From: Pseudarthrobacter sp. ATCC 49987
GTDB taxonomy: Bacteria > Actinomycetota > Actinomycetes > Actinomycetales > Micrococcaceae
DNA: 64,000 nucleotides
Direction: 5' to 3'
Assembly: GCF_009928425.1 (NCBI RefSeq)
Contig: NZ_JAABNS010000001.1
Coordinates: 248,001 to 312,000, forward strand
Part shown: piece after piece, positions 25,948 to 34,881 of the stretch
Layout of the letters: each line of letters opens with the position of its first letter
Position numbering within the stretch: position 1 is the stretch's first letter
Translations under genes and position numbers: made by a program
Notes under the pieces: generated by a model
Told to the model about the DNA's origin: nothing
Database searches by the model: none
What the model saw: the letters and a program-made list of their open reading frames with translations, nothing else

Positions 25948-27741
25948 ATGGCTCGCATTGAGGATTACGCACTGGTCGGCGATCTGCACACAGCTGCGCT
26001 GATCAGCACCGAAGGTTCGATTGACTGGCTGTGCCTGCCGCGCTTTGACTCGCCGGCCTGCTTCAACGCCCTGCTGGACACGCCCCGGGCCGGGCGCTGG
26101 CTGCTGGCGCCGGAGGGCGGCGGTGAATGCACTCGGCGGCACTACCGCAAGGGCACCCTCATCCTGGAAACGGAGTGGGAGACGCCCACGGGAAAGGTCA
26201 AGGTCATCGACTTCATGCCGCCCCGGGACTCGGTGGCGGACATCGTGCGCATTGTGGTGGGCATCCGCGGCACGGTGCGGATGCGCGGTGAGCTGGTCCT
26301 GCGCTTCGACTACGGCCACATCGTCCCGTGGGTCCGCCACAACGATCGCGGGATCCACGCCATTGCCGGCCCCGACGCCGCGTACCTCGTGACCAAGGCC
26401 CCGCTGCGGGGCGAGCGACTGCAGACCATCAGCGACTTCACCGTCAAGGCCGGCGACCGGGTCCCGTTCGTCCTGACCTGGACCCCGAGCCACCTTGGCC
26501 GTCCCCGCGCAGTGGACCCGGAACAGGTCCTGGCATCGACGGAGGACTTCTGGCAGCGCTGGTCTGCCAAGTGCGTAGTGACCGGACCCTACCGTGCGGT
26601 GGTGCAGCGCTCGCTGATCACACTGAAGGCGCTGACGTTCGCCCCCACCGGAGGAATCGTGGCGGCCGTGACGACCTCGCTGCCGGAGGAGCTGGGCGGC
26701 GAACGGAACTGGGACTACCGCTTCTGCTGGCTCCGGGATGCCACCCTGACGCTCCAGGCGCTGCTCGCGGCGGGCTACACGGAGGAGGCCGCCGCCTGGC
26801 GCGACTGGCTGCTTCGGGCCGTGGCGGGAGACCCCAAGGACCTGCAGATCATGTACGGCATCCACGGCGAGCGCCGCCTGCCCGAGGTGGAACTGCCCTG
26901 GCTGCGGGGGTACGAGGACTCGGCCCCGGTCCGGACCGGCAACGGCGCCGCCGGACAGCTGCAGCTCGATGTCTGGGGCGAGGTGCTGGACTGCCTGTCC
27001 CTGACCCGGAATTCGCTGCTGAAAAGCACCGACGAATCCTGGGACGTGCAGCTGGCCCTGATGGACCACCTGGAGACTGTCTGGCAGGAGCCCGACAACG
27101 GGCTCTGGGAGATGCGCGGACCGCGGCGGCACTTCACCCACTCGAAGGTGATGGCGTGGGTGGCGGCCGACCGCATGGTCAAGGGGGTCCGGGACTTCGG
27201 ACTGCCCGGACCCGCAGACCGCTGGGAGGAACTCCGGGACACCATTCATGCGGACGTTATGGCCAAGGGCTTCGATGCCGCGCGGAACACCTTCGTACAG
27301 TCCTACGGGCGGCCCGAGCTCGACGCGAGCCTACTGCTTATCCCGCGCGTCGGGTTCCTGCCCCCGGATGACCCGCGCGTGGCCGGGACGATTGATGCCA
27401 TCCAGCAGGAACTGACCCACGACGGGTTCCTGCGGCGGTACAAGCCGGCCGAATCCGACGACGGACTACCCGGCGGGGAGGGAGTGTTCCTCGCCTGTTC
27501 GTTCTGGCTGGTCGAGGCGCTCCTGGGGGCGGGCCGGCACCACGAGGCACAGGAGCTGTTCGAGCGGCTGCTGGCGCTGCGCAACGACGTCGGACTCCTG
27601 AGCGAGGAATGGAGCATCGAGGACGGAAGGCAGCTGGGAAATACGCCGCAGGCATTCAGCCATTTTGCCCTCGTGATGAGCGCTTTGGAACTGCATGAGG
27701 ACGGTGTGCGCCGCAGTGATGCGCCGCACCCGGCCCGTTGA
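25948..27741 (+). CDS. Glycoside hydrolase family 15 protein (trehalase/glucoamylase-like)
   Basis: A 597-residue GH15 enzyme with the actinobacterial layout: an N-terminal beta-sandwich (IEDYALVGDLHTAALISTEG, residues 1-220) and a C-terminal (alpha/alpha)6 barrel. Barrel motifs are NWDYRFCWLRDA (near residue 253) and LSEEWSIEDGRQLGNTPQAF (near 552), which carry the catalytic acids. Several actinobacterial members are trehalases. ATG 25948 is the family start; the frame is open far upstream but that part is non-homologous. Confidence 0.87.
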   Translation: MARIEDYALVGDLHTAALISTEGSIDWLCLPRFDSPACFNALLDTPRAGRWLLAPEGGGECTRRHYRKGTLILETEWETPTGKVKVIDFMPPRDSVADIVRIVVGIRGTVRMRGELVLRFDYGHIVPWVRHNDRGIHAIAGPDAAYLVTKAPLRGERLQTISDFTVKAGDRVPFVLTWTPSHLGRPRAVDPEQVLASTEDFWQRWSAKCVVTGPYRAVVQRSLITLKALTFAPTGGIVAAVTTSLPEELGGERNWDYRFCWLRDATLTLQALLAAGYTEEAAAWRDWLLRAVAGDPKDLQIMYGIHGERRLPEVELPWLRGYEDSAPVRTGNGAAGQLQLDVWGEVLDCLSLTRNSLLKSTDESWDVQLALMDHLETVWQEPDNGLWEMRGPRRHFTHSKVMAWVAADRMVKGVRDFGLPGPADRWEELRDTIHADVMAKGFDAARNTFVQSYGRPELDASLLLIPRVGFLPPDDPRVAGTIDAIQQELTHDGFLRRYKPAESDDGLPGGEGVFLACSFWLVEALLGAGRHHEAQELFERLLALRNDVGLLSEEWSIEDGRQLGNTPQAFSHFALVMSALELHEDGVRRSDAPHPAR

Positions 27742-27811
27742 CGAAGTCCCTGACGCCGGGGAAAGGCGGACCTCCGGATTCCCGGCAAACGGTTTTCTTC
27801 CATCCCTTAGA

Positions 27812-27823
27812 TAAGTATACTTA
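27812..27823. promoter_or_regulatory. TAAGTATACTTA palindrome in an AT-rich island
   Basis: A perfect 12-bp palindrome inside TTAGATAAGTATACTTACTAATAT, about 40 bases before the DUF1508 ATG. An AT-rich island of this kind is rare in this GC-rich DNA and suggests an operator or alternative-sigma promoter for the small downstream gene. Confidence 0.45.
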
Positions 27824-27862
27824 CTAATATCCCAACGTGGGGTAGAGGATTAGGAGAGTGCG

Positions 27863-28183
27863 ATGGCTGGATATTTCGAGGTCGTGGACGCGCCCGACGG
27901 CGGCTACCGGATCCGGATGCTTGACGGCGCAGGAAGCCTGATGGCTGTCTCGGTCACGTTCCCCACCAAGAGGGCCGCTGTGGCCGGCATCGCCCAGGCC
28001 CGCGAAATCGCCGGCACCGGCCTCATCCGCGACCGCAGCGCCGGCAGGCAAGCCGTCGCGCCGGCGGCGTCAGCTGCGTCCCTGGCCAGGGTGCCCAGAA
28101 GGACCGCAGGAGGGACCAGCCGCGGCACCACGCTCTCCGTCGGGTCGCTGGCAGCCGGAAAGCGGGCGCGGGCTCATCGCTGA
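27863..28183 (+). CDS. DUF1508 (YegP-like) small protein
   Basis: A 106-residue protein with one DUF1508/YegP domain at residues 1-55 (GYFEVVDAPDGGYRIRMLDG ... TKRAAVAGIAQAREIA) and a basic, disordered-looking tail (RVPRRTAGGTSRG). E. coli YegP has two such domains; this has one. Ribosome site AGGAGAG precedes the ATG. Function unknown, often stress-linked. A second DUF1508 gene lies at 57544-57789. Confidence 0.82.
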   Translation: MAGYFEVVDAPDGGYRIRMLDGAGSLMAVSVTFPTKRAAVAGIAQAREIAGTGLIRDRSAGRQAVAPAASAASLARVPRRTAGGTSRGTTLSVGSLAAGKRARAHR

Positions 28184-28226
28184 CTCGAATCCTGACGGCC
28201 GCCCTGGCCAGGGCCCCGCAGACCCC

Positions 28227-28937
28227 ATGACCGGCCCAACGCCCGGAGCCGGCCGCAAAGCTGCCGTGCTGTTCGACGTCGACGGCACCCTGGTCGACTC
28301 GACGTATCTTCACAGCTTGGCCTGGTGGCAGGCCTTCCGACAGGCCGGCCACGACGTGCCGATGGCGAGCATCCACCGCTCGGTCGGGATGGGCGGGGAC
28401 AAAATCCTCGCCAAACTGCTGCCCGCTGACCGGGACACGGGCGAAGACAGCACCATCATGACCTCGCACGCCGCCGTGTTCTCCACCTTCTGGCCCGCGC
28501 TGCGCCCGCTCGAAGGCGCCCGCGAGCTGCTGGCGGGCTGCCACGACGGCGGTCTCGCCGTGGCACTGGCATCCTCCGCCCGGGAACGCGACCTTGACGT
28601 GCTGCGGGCCACGATCGGAGCCGACGCCTACATCGACGCCGCCACCAGCTCGGCAGACGCGAAGGAGAGCAAACCCGCCCCGGACATCCTCGTGGCCGCC
28701 CTCAACGCCGTGGGTGTGCCGGCAACGGACGCCGTCTACGTGGGCGACGCCGTATGGGACATCTACGCCGCCGGGAAGCTCGGCATCCCGGCCATCGGTC
28801 TGACCTGCGGTGGCACCAGCGAAGCGGAACTCCGGGACGCCGGCGCCGTCGAAATCTACCCGGGCCCCCGGGCGCTGCTGGACAACCTCCGGGACAGCGC
28901 GATCGGACAGCTCGCCGCCCGCGTCCGCCGGAGCTAG
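28227..28937 (+). CDS. HAD-superfamily hydrolase
   Basis: A 236-residue phosphatase of the HAD subfamily IA (phosphoglycolate phosphatase/beta-phosphoglucomutase-like). Motif I is FDVDGT (nucleophile Asp17, Asp19), motif II lies in ALASSARERD, the Lys in SADAKESKPAP and motif IV in YVGDAVWDI. A helical cap follows motif I. The start is weakly defined because no clear ribosome site precedes ATG 28227. Substrate unknown. Confidence 0.88.
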   Translation: MTGPTPGAGRKAAVLFDVDGTLVDSTYLHSLAWWQAFRQAGHDVPMASIHRSVGMGGDKILAKLLPADRDTGEDSTIMTSHAAVFSTFWPALRPLEGARELLAGCHDGGLAVALASSARERDLDVLRATIGADAYIDAATSSADAKESKPAPDILVAALNAVGVPATDAVYVGDAVWDIYAAGKLGIPAIGLTCGGTSEAELRDAGAVEIYPGPRALLDNLRDSAIGQLAARVRRS

Positions 28938-28965
28938 CGGGACCGCCGGCGGCTACAGTGTTTCC

Positions 28966-29292
28966 ATGAATCCACTGGGGGATAGGGAATCCGGACCGCC
29001 GCGCCGCCCGCGGCCGGCACAGTTGGTTGTGCCGCTTGCGGCCGTGGCCCTGCTGGCTGTGGGGGCGGTCCTTCTGTCGATGCCGGTGCGGCAGGAGAGT
29101 TTCGGCTGGTTTGCCTACGCGCCGCTCTCCCAACAGACCTTCGCCGCCCAGGGCCTGCTGATCATGGATGCGGAGAAATGGGCGGGCGTTGTGTTGGCCG
29201 GTCTTGGCCTGGTGACGCTCGCGTTCTGGTCCGGCTACCGTGCCGGCCGGCGCCGCGACCGCCGCGGGGACGGCCAGGCCTCCGCGGGATGA
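28966..29292 (+). CDS. Small two-helix membrane protein
   Basis: A 108-residue protein with two hydrophobic helices (residues about 22-42 and 68-88), a short loop with FGWFAYAPLSQQTF and a basic cytoplasmic tail (RAGRRRDRRGDG). Residues 45-60 resemble small actinobacterial membrane proteins of unknown role. The start ATG 28966 is inferred from the open frame and gene spacing. It follows the HAD gene by 28 bases. Confidence 0.65.
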   Translation: MNPLGDRESGPPRRPRPAQLVVPLAAVALLAVGAVLLSMPVRQESFGWFAYAPLSQQTFAAQGLLIMDAEKWAGVVLAGLGLVTLAFWSGYRAGRRRDRRGDGQASAG

Positions 29293-29356
29293 CATTTCGC
29301 GGCAATGTTGGCGCGCAACACTGCCGTGAACAGCGAACTCGGCATACGCTAGCCGG

Positions 29357-30118
29357 ATGACACGTCATCACCTGCCCGGCCGGGTGGCCGTAGTTACCGG
29401 CGCTGGCTCGGGGATCGGCAGGGCCGTCGCCCGGCTCATGCTCGCTGACGGGTACCGGGTGGTGCTGGCCGGCCGGCGCGAGGCCCAGCTGCTGGAAACC
29501 GGGGCCGGACATGCCCAGGCACTCGCCGTCCCGTGCGATGTCACCGTGCCCGACGACGTCGAGCGGCTTTTCGCCGCCGCCCTCCAGCGCTGGGGACGCG
29601 TGGACGTGCTGTTCAACAACGCCGGAGTGTTTGGGCCTGCCGCCTCCGTGGACGAGATCAGCCTCGCGGACTGGGACGCCACCGTGGCCGTGAACCTGAC
29701 CGGCGCCATGCTCTGCGCCGCTGCCGCCGTGCGGGCCATGAAGGCGCAGTCACCGCAGGGCGGCCGGATCATCAACAACGGCTCGATTGCCGCCCACTCG
29801 CCCCGGCCCCGGACGGTGGCCTACACAGTCACCAAGCACGCCATGACCGGGCTGACCAAGAGCATCGAACTGGACGGGCGCGGGTTTGGCATCACCTGCG
29901 GGCAGATCGACATCGGCAACACCGCCACGGAGCTGATGGACACGATCGGCGTCGACTCCGGGGCTGTCCAGGCCGACGGCAGCAGCCGCGTCGAGCCGAC
30001 CTTCCCGGTCGACGACGCCGCGCGTGCGGTGCTGCTGATGGCCGGGATGCCGCCCTCCGCCAGCGTCGGATCCCTCGTGATCACCGCCGCCGGGATGCCG
30101 TTCATCGGGCGCGGGTAG
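29357..30118 (+). CDS. Short-chain dehydrogenase/reductase
   Basis: A 253-residue classical SDR. The cofactor motif TGAGSGIG starts near residue 15, NNAG is intact, and the catalytic set is Ser in NGSIAAHS with Tyr-x3-Lys in YTVTK. The Arg residues in VLAGRREAQ after strand 2 favour NADP(H). Substrate not predictable. It ends just before the convergent minus-strand SCP-like/asparaginase set. Confidence 0.9.
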   Translation: MTRHHLPGRVAVVTGAGSGIGRAVARLMLADGYRVVLAGRREAQLLETGAGHAQALAVPCDVTVPDDVERLFAAALQRWGRVDVLFNNAGVFGPAASVDEISLADWDATVAVNLTGAMLCAAAAVRAMKAQSPQGGRIINNGSIAAHSPRPRTVAYTVTKHAMTGLTKSIELDGRGFGITCGQIDIGNTATELMDTIGVDSGAVQADGSSRVEPTFPVDDAARAVLLMAGMPPSASVGSLVITAAGMPFIGRG

Positions 30119-30142
30119 CCGTAGTCGGGGGAGGCCGGCCCG

Positions 30143-30550
30143 TTAGAGCGGCAGCAGGCCGGAGAGGTCTGCGCGCAGCCCGGAGGCGGCCACCCGGCCG
30201 GCGTCGACGGCTTCTGCCCAGCGCAGCTGTCCGCTGACCATCGCAAGCCAGGTGGCGGCGTCGCACTCGATGACGTTCGGCGGAGTGCCGCGGGTATGCC
30301 GCGGGCCCTCCACACACTGCGTGACGCCGAACGGAGGGACCCGCACCTCCACCGAATTCCCCGGCGCCCGCGCGGTGACCTCCTCCAGGGTGTAGCGCAC
30401 CGCCGTCGCCAGCATGCTGCGGGGGACGGCGACGCCGGCGTCCGGGCCGGTGCCTCCGGCGGACCCAGACGCCGGAGTGTTGGCGGCCTGCCACGCGGCG
30501 AGGGCCGCGCGGCCCTCATCGATGGCGATTCTGCGTCGGGCGACGGCCAT
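30143..30550 (-). CDS. Sterol-carrier-like small protein
   Basis: A 135-residue actinobacterial protein whose C-terminal half resembles the SCP2-like fold (VEVRVPPFGVTQCVEGPRHTRG, then ECDAATWLAMVSGQLRWAEAV). The conserved ATWLAMVSG pattern is typical of the MDMPI/SCP-like group. It follows the asparaginase gene by 2 bases on the same strand and is probably co-transcribed. Ligand and role unknown. Confidence 0.75.
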   Translation of the reverse strand: MAVARRRIAIDEGRAALAAWQAANTPASGSAGGTGPDAGVAVPRSMLATAVRYTLEEVTARAPGNSVEVRVPPFGVTQCVEGPRHTRGTPPNVIECDAATWLAMVSGQLRWAEAVDAGRVAASGLRADLSGLLPL

Positions 30551-30552
30551 GG

Positions 30553-31569
30553 CTAGTCGAGCAGGGCCGAGACGGCGTGGCCGAGACGGATCTTGCCCAC
30601 CGGCCGGCCGCCGCCGAGCACAGGGGAGACCACCTTGTCCAGGACGCTGGCCACTTCCGGGACGTCGACGGCGCCGGCGGCGGCGAGCAGGGTCAGCCCG
30701 ACGAGCGTGGTGGCCCGGATGTTGCCGTCGAGGATCTTGATGGCGACGGAGGCGCCCGCGGGCGTGGCCATCACCAGCACGCCCTCGGCGCCGATCTTGG
30801 CGAGGATGCCGAGGTCGTCCATGACGATCGTGTTGCACTCGCCCTTGCCCTGCACCGCCCACGGGTAGTCCAGCATCGACGTGGCGATCGTGGCGGCGCG
30901 GGCATTGGAGTTCTTGTCCCCGGGGGCCTTGGCCAGCTTGGAGAAGGCCCGGGCCAGTCCGGTCAGGGACACGGCTGCGACGGGGGCGCCGCAGCCGTCG
31001 ATGCCGAGGTGGGCGATGCTTTCGCCGCAGTATTCCTCGATCACGGAGCGGATGCGCTGCTGCAGCGGGTGGTTGGGCTCGAGGTAGCTGCGTGTGTCCC
31101 AGCCGTTCTCGGTGCAGGCCCAGAGGAACGCGGCGTGCTTTCCGGAGCAGTTGAAAGCCAGCTTGGACTTGCCCCGCTCGGAGCGGACCAGCCAGTTCCG
31201 GGCGGTCTCATCCTCGGGCCAGGCGGCCGGGCACTGGAGCTGCTCTTCCTTGACGCCTGCGGCCTTGAGCATGCCCTCGACGACGTCCATGTGGTCCAGC
31301 GAGCCGACGTGGCTGCCGCAGGCGATCGCTGCCTGCGCGCCGCGCAGGGGAACACCGGCCTGCATGGAAGCGAGGGCCTGCAGCGGCTTGAGCGTGGACC
31401 GGGCGTAGACCGGGGTGGTGATGTCGCCCAGTTCGGTGACGACGGTGCCGTCCCCGGCGATGAGGACGGCGGAGCCGATGTGGCGGGACTCCACAAAGCC
31501 GCTGCGTTCAACGACGGCCAGTTCGACGGCGGACTCGACGGTGAAGGTGGCATGCGAATTCAAGGGCAT
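30553..31569 (-). CDS. Asparaginase (AnsA/COG4448-type, asparaginase II family)
   Basis: A 338-residue enzyme of the pfam06089 family, distinct from classic E. coli AnsA/AnsB. Family blocks include VVERSGFVESRHIGSAV near the start, ARSTLKPLQA, ACGSHVG, NCSGKHAAFLWAC and GIDGCGAPV. It is expected to hydrolyse L-asparagine to aspartate and ammonia in the cytoplasm. ATG 31569; a 36-base gap separates it from the molybdoenzyme gene upstream. Confidence 0.9.
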   Translation of the reverse strand: MPLNSHATFTVESAVELAVVERSGFVESRHIGSAVLIAGDGTVVTELGDITTPVYARSTLKPLQALASMQAGVPLRGAQAAIACGSHVGSLDHMDVVEGMLKAAGVKEEQLQCPAAWPEDETARNWLVRSERGKSKLAFNCSGKHAAFLWACTENGWDTRSYLEPNHPLQQRIRSVIEEYCGESIAHLGIDGCGAPVAAVSLTGLARAFSKLAKAPGDKNSNARAATIATSMLDYPWAVQGKGECNTIVMDDLGILAKIGAEGVLVMATPAGASVAIKILDGNIRATTLVGLTLLAAAGAVDVPEVASVLDKVVSPVLGGGRPVGKIRLGHAVSALLD

Positions 31570-31605
31570 GCCGTAAGTCTATGGTGCCCGGGCGGGGATA
31601 CCCGG

Positions 31606-33258
31606 TTATTCCACGGTCACCATCAGTGACTGCCAGCCCGACGCGCCGTCGGGCACCGGATCGGCCCGCTTGTCCGTCTGGACCTCGCCGGTGCCGTCGG
31701 TGGCGCGGGCCTTGATGTAGTGCGGGCCCGGGGTCGCTTCCCAGTCGAAGGACCACTGCCGCCAAGTGACGAGGGAAGCCTCCGTGGAGAGGGTGGCCTC
31801 GGTCCAGGGCCCGTTGTCGATCTGCACCTCAACCTTGGTGATACCGCGCGTCTGGGCCCAGGCGGTGCCGCCGATCGCGACGCGTCCGGCCGGAACCTTG
31901 GCGAAGGACTTCGGGACTTCCACCCGGGCCATGGTCTTGATGGGGCCGCGCTCGGACCAGCCGCGCTGCGTCCAGTACGCCTTGCTGTCCGCGAAACGGG
32001 TGACTTCCAGGTCCACCACCCATTTGGTGGCGGAGACGAAGCCGTACAGGCCGGGGACGACCATGCGCACGGGGTAGCCGTGTTCCAGGGGCAGTGCTTC
32101 ACCGTTCATGCCGATCGCCAGCATGGCGTCGCGGTCGTCCTGCAGGACCTCCAGCGGGGTTGAGGCGCTGAAGCCGTCGATCGAGGTGGAGAGCACCATG
32201 TCCGCGCCGTCCTTGGGACCGGCCATCTTGAGCACCTCACGGATGGGCATGCCCAGCCATTTGGCGTTGCCGGCCAGGTTTCCGCCCACCGGGTTGGAGA
32301 CGCAGGTCAGGGAGACGTGGGATTCGATCAGGTCCGCGTCGAGCAGGTCCTGGAAGCTGAGACGGATTTCCCGGTCCACCAGGCCGTGGACGCGCAGTTC
32401 CCAGTCCTGGACGTTGATCTCGGGCACGCTCAGCGCCGTATCGATGCGGTAGAAGTCGTTGTTGGGCGTCAGCCACGGCGTGACCCCGGGTGCCTTGGAC
32501 TGCACGCCGGCGGGGACGGCAGGGGCCGGCTTCGCCGGGGCGGGGAGCTGAAGGGATTCGCGGGCCTGGGCCACGTTGCTGCGGGCCGCGCTGAGAAGCC
32601 GGCCGCCGGTCGCGGCTATGGCGGAGGCCGCGGCGGTGACCCCGGTTGCGGCGAAGAAGGCGCGCCGGCTGGTGGCGGGACGTTCGGAATCCTTGGCGGC
32701 GAGGTCGGAGGCCATGTCCGGCCACTGCTGCATCCGCCACAGCCGCGTGACCAGGATGCGGAGCACGATCAGGCCGGCCACGGTCCCGATCAGCGAGGGA
32801 ATCGCGTCCAGGGGCTTCACTCCCGCCCGGGTCACGACGCTGGCGACGATCACCGCGCCCATGAGCAGCACACCGGCGACGCCGAGGGCCCACTTGCGGT
32901 ACGCCACGATGCCGAGGATGCAGGCGAGGATCAGGATGGAAACCGCCATGCCGACGAACAGGGCGAGCTTGTCATTGGTGCCGAAGGTGGCGATCGCGAA
33001 ATCCTTCATCCACGACGGTGTGAAGTCGATGAAGGTCGAGCCGAGGGCGAGCACCGGTGTTGCCCGCGCCGTGAAGAACGCACCGATCAGTTCCGCCACG
33101 GACAGGACGACGGCGGCCGCGGCCACCCCCGCCAGCGCGGCCAGGGCGGTGGGTCCGGACAGCTGTTTCGCGGGTGTCCGTTTGCCGGGCCCGGTCCGCA
33201 CGGGCTTCTCTGTGCTGAGTCTGTCCGCGCGGGGCGTCTGCGTGCTGGGCTTGTCCAT
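31606..33258 (-). CDS. Membrane-anchored molybdopterin-dependent oxidoreductase (sulfite-oxidase fold)
   Basis: A 550-residue protein. Residues about 30-190 hold four membrane helices; a SRRAFF-type twin-arginine-like segment follows before a further hydrophobic stretch. The sulfite-oxidase-family Mo domain covers residues about 260-430, with the Mo-liganding Cys319 in LTCVSNPVGG. The C-terminal domain (GTAWAQTRGITKVEVQIDNG) is the Mo-cofactor dimerisation domain. It probably acts at the outer membrane face on an unknown oxide substrate. ATG 33258 is used; upstream the frame only runs through intergenic repeats. Confidence 0.88.
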   Translation of the reverse strand: MDKPSTQTPRADRLSTEKPVRTGPGKRTPAKQLSGPTALAALAGVAAAAVVLSVAELIGAFFTARATPVLALGSTFIDFTPSWMKDFAIATFGTNDKLALFVGMAVSILILACILGIVAYRKWALGVAGVLLMGAVIVASVVTRAGVKPLDAIPSLIGTVAGLIVLRILVTRLWRMQQWPDMASDLAAKDSERPATSRRAFFAATGVTAAASAIAATGGRLLSAARSNVAQARESLQLPAPAKPAPAVPAGVQSKAPGVTPWLTPNNDFYRIDTALSVPEINVQDWELRVHGLVDREIRLSFQDLLDADLIESHVSLTCVSNPVGGNLAGNAKWLGMPIREVLKMAGPKDGADMVLSTSIDGFSASTPLEVLQDDRDAMLAIGMNGEALPLEHGYPVRMVVPGLYGFVSATKWVVDLEVTRFADSKAYWTQRGWSERGPIKTMARVEVPKSFAKVPAGRVAIGGTAWAQTRGITKVEVQIDNGPWTEATLSTEASLVTWRQWSFDWEATPGPHYIKARATDGTGEVQTDKRADPVPDGASGWQSLMVTVE

Positions 33259-33306
33259 ACATGGTCTTCGGAGCCGGGCGGCCCGCGGATTGCCCGCCGC
33301 GCGGGG

Positions 33307-33514
33307 GACATGCCCTCCCCTGAGTTGCAGGGATGAGCATGTTGGCATTATGTCCAGTGGGCGCTGCCGGGGCTGGGCATGTCTCGTGGGTGCGGGAGGC
33401 GGGTTTGCGGGGCATGCCCTCCTGTGGGCTGCAGGGATGAGCATGTTGGCATTATGTCCAGTGGGCGCTGCCGGGGCTGGGCATGTCCTGAGGGTGCGGG
33501 AGGCGGGCATGTCC
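33307..33514. repeat. Two tandem 104-bp intergenic repeats
   Basis: Units at 33307-33410 and 33411-33514, about 90 percent identical with a 58-base identical core (33326-33383 in unit 1). Each contains (G/A)CATGCCCTCC, GATGAGCATG, TTGGCATTATGTCCAGTGG and CTGGGCATGTC. They fill most of the 310-base gap between the molybdoenzyme gene and purD; nothing else is seen there except the purD leader. Confidence 0.9.
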
Positions 33515-33568
33515 GGCGGTGGTCACAGCTTAGGAGCCTGCCCGGTCCACAAAGTACTCTTGGGAACT

Positions 33569-34879
33569 GTGAAGGTACTTGTCATCGGCCCCGGCGGCCG
33601 CGAACACGCCATTGTCCGATCCTTGCTTGCCGACCCGAACGTGTCCGAGGTCCACGCGGCCCCGGGCAACGCCGGCATCAGCAAACTGGTCCCCACACAC
33701 GCCATCGAAGCGAATGATCCCGACGCCGTCGCTGCCCTGGCCACCAAGCTCACCGTTGACCTCGTCGTCGTTGGCCCCGAGGCACCCCTTGCCGCCGGAG
33801 TGTCGGACGCCGTCCGCGCCGCGGGCATCCCCGTCTTCGGCCCCAGCATGGCCGCGGCCCAGCTCGAAGCCTCCAAGGCCTTCGCCAAGGAGGTCATGGC
33901 CGAGGCCGGAGTCCCCACGGCGATGGCCCGGGTGGCGTCCAACGCCGAGGAAGCCGCCGACGCGCTCGACACCTTCGGCGCCCCTTACGTGGTCAAGGAC
34001 GACGGACTCGCCGCGGGCAAGGGCGTTGTTGTCACCAACAACCGGGACGAGGCCCTCGCGCACGCGCAGAGCTGCTTCGATGCCGGCGGCACGGTGGTGA
34101 TCGAGGAATTCCTCGACGGCCCCGAGGTCTCCGTCTTCGTTCTCTGCGACGGCCGCAACACCGTGGCGCTCTCCCCGGCGCAGGACTTCAAACGGATCTT
34201 CGACAACGACGAAGGCCCCAACACCGGCGGCATGGGCGCCTACACCCCGCTGGAATGGGCCCCGGAAGGCCTGGTCCAGGAAGTCCTCGACCGTGTCGCC
34301 CAGCCCACGGTCAACCAGATGGCGCACCGCGGCACCCCGTTCGTCGGCGTGCTCTTCGTCGGACTGGCCCTGACCTCCCGCGGCACCCGCGTGATCGAAT
34401 TCAACGTCCGCTTCGGCGACCCGGAAACCCAGGCCGTCCTCGCCCGCCTCAAGACCCCGCTCGGGGGGCTGCTGATGGCGGCCGCCAAGGGCGAACTGGA
34501 CAAGGTCCAGCCGCTGCGCTGGTCGAAGGAAACGGCCATCGCCGTCGTCGTCGCCGCCGAAAACTACCCGGACGCCCCGCGGACCGGGGACCGCATCCGC
34601 GGGCTCAAGAAAGTCGAGTCGATCGAGGGCGTCCACGTGATCCACGCCGGCACCAGGCTCGACGACGAAGGCAAGGTCGTGTCCGCCGGCGGACGGGTCC
34701 TCGCCGTGGTGGCCCTCGGAACGGACCTGGTGGAGGCCCGGGAACGGGCGTACGACGGCGTCGAACTGGTCCAGCTGGAGGGCAGCCAGTTCCGCACCGA
34801 CATCGGCGGCAAAGCGGCCCGCGGCGAGATCAAAGTCCAGACCCCCGGTACCACCGCTGCCACGAAAGCGAAGGCCTGA
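33569..34879 (+). CDS. purD: Phosphoribosylamine-glycine ligase
   Basis: A 436-residue GAR synthetase, ATP-grasp, step 2 of purine synthesis. The start KVLVIGPGGREHAI is diagnostic, followed by APGNAGI, the ATP-grasp YVVKDDGLAAGKGVVV and EFNVRFGDPETQ near the metal site. GTG 33569 is the start; the frame is open upstream only through the repeats. purC follows after 2 bases. Confidence 0.95.
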   Translation: MKVLVIGPGGREHAIVRSLLADPNVSEVHAAPGNAGISKLVPTHAIEANDPDAVAALATKLTVDLVVVGPEAPLAAGVSDAVRAAGIPVFGPSMAAAQLEASKAFAKEVMAEAGVPTAMARVASNAEEAADALDTFGAPYVVKDDGLAAGKGVVVTNNRDEALAHAQSCFDAGGTVVIEEFLDGPEVSVFVLCDGRNTVALSPAQDFKRIFDNDEGPNTGGMGAYTPLEWAPEGLVQEVLDRVAQPTVNQMAHRGTPFVGVLFVGLALTSRGTRVIEFNVRFGDPETQAVLARLKTPLGGLLMAAAKGELDKVQPLRWSKETAIAVVVAAENYPDAPRTGDRIRGLKKVESIEGVHVIHAGTRLDDEGKVVSAGGRVLAVVALGTDLVEARERAYDGVELVQLEGSQFRTDIGGKAARGEIKVQTPGTTAATKAKA

Positions 34880-34881
34880 GC

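Noticed and set aside
33259..33510. N-terminal extension of the molybdoenzyme with GHNANML-like peptide
   Set aside because: It is translation of the intergenic repeat units, not protein coding.
32576..33568. Upstream extension of the purD frame through the intergenic repeats
   Set aside because: It crosses the molybdoenzyme gene in antisense and the tandem repeats; purD starts at GTG 33569.
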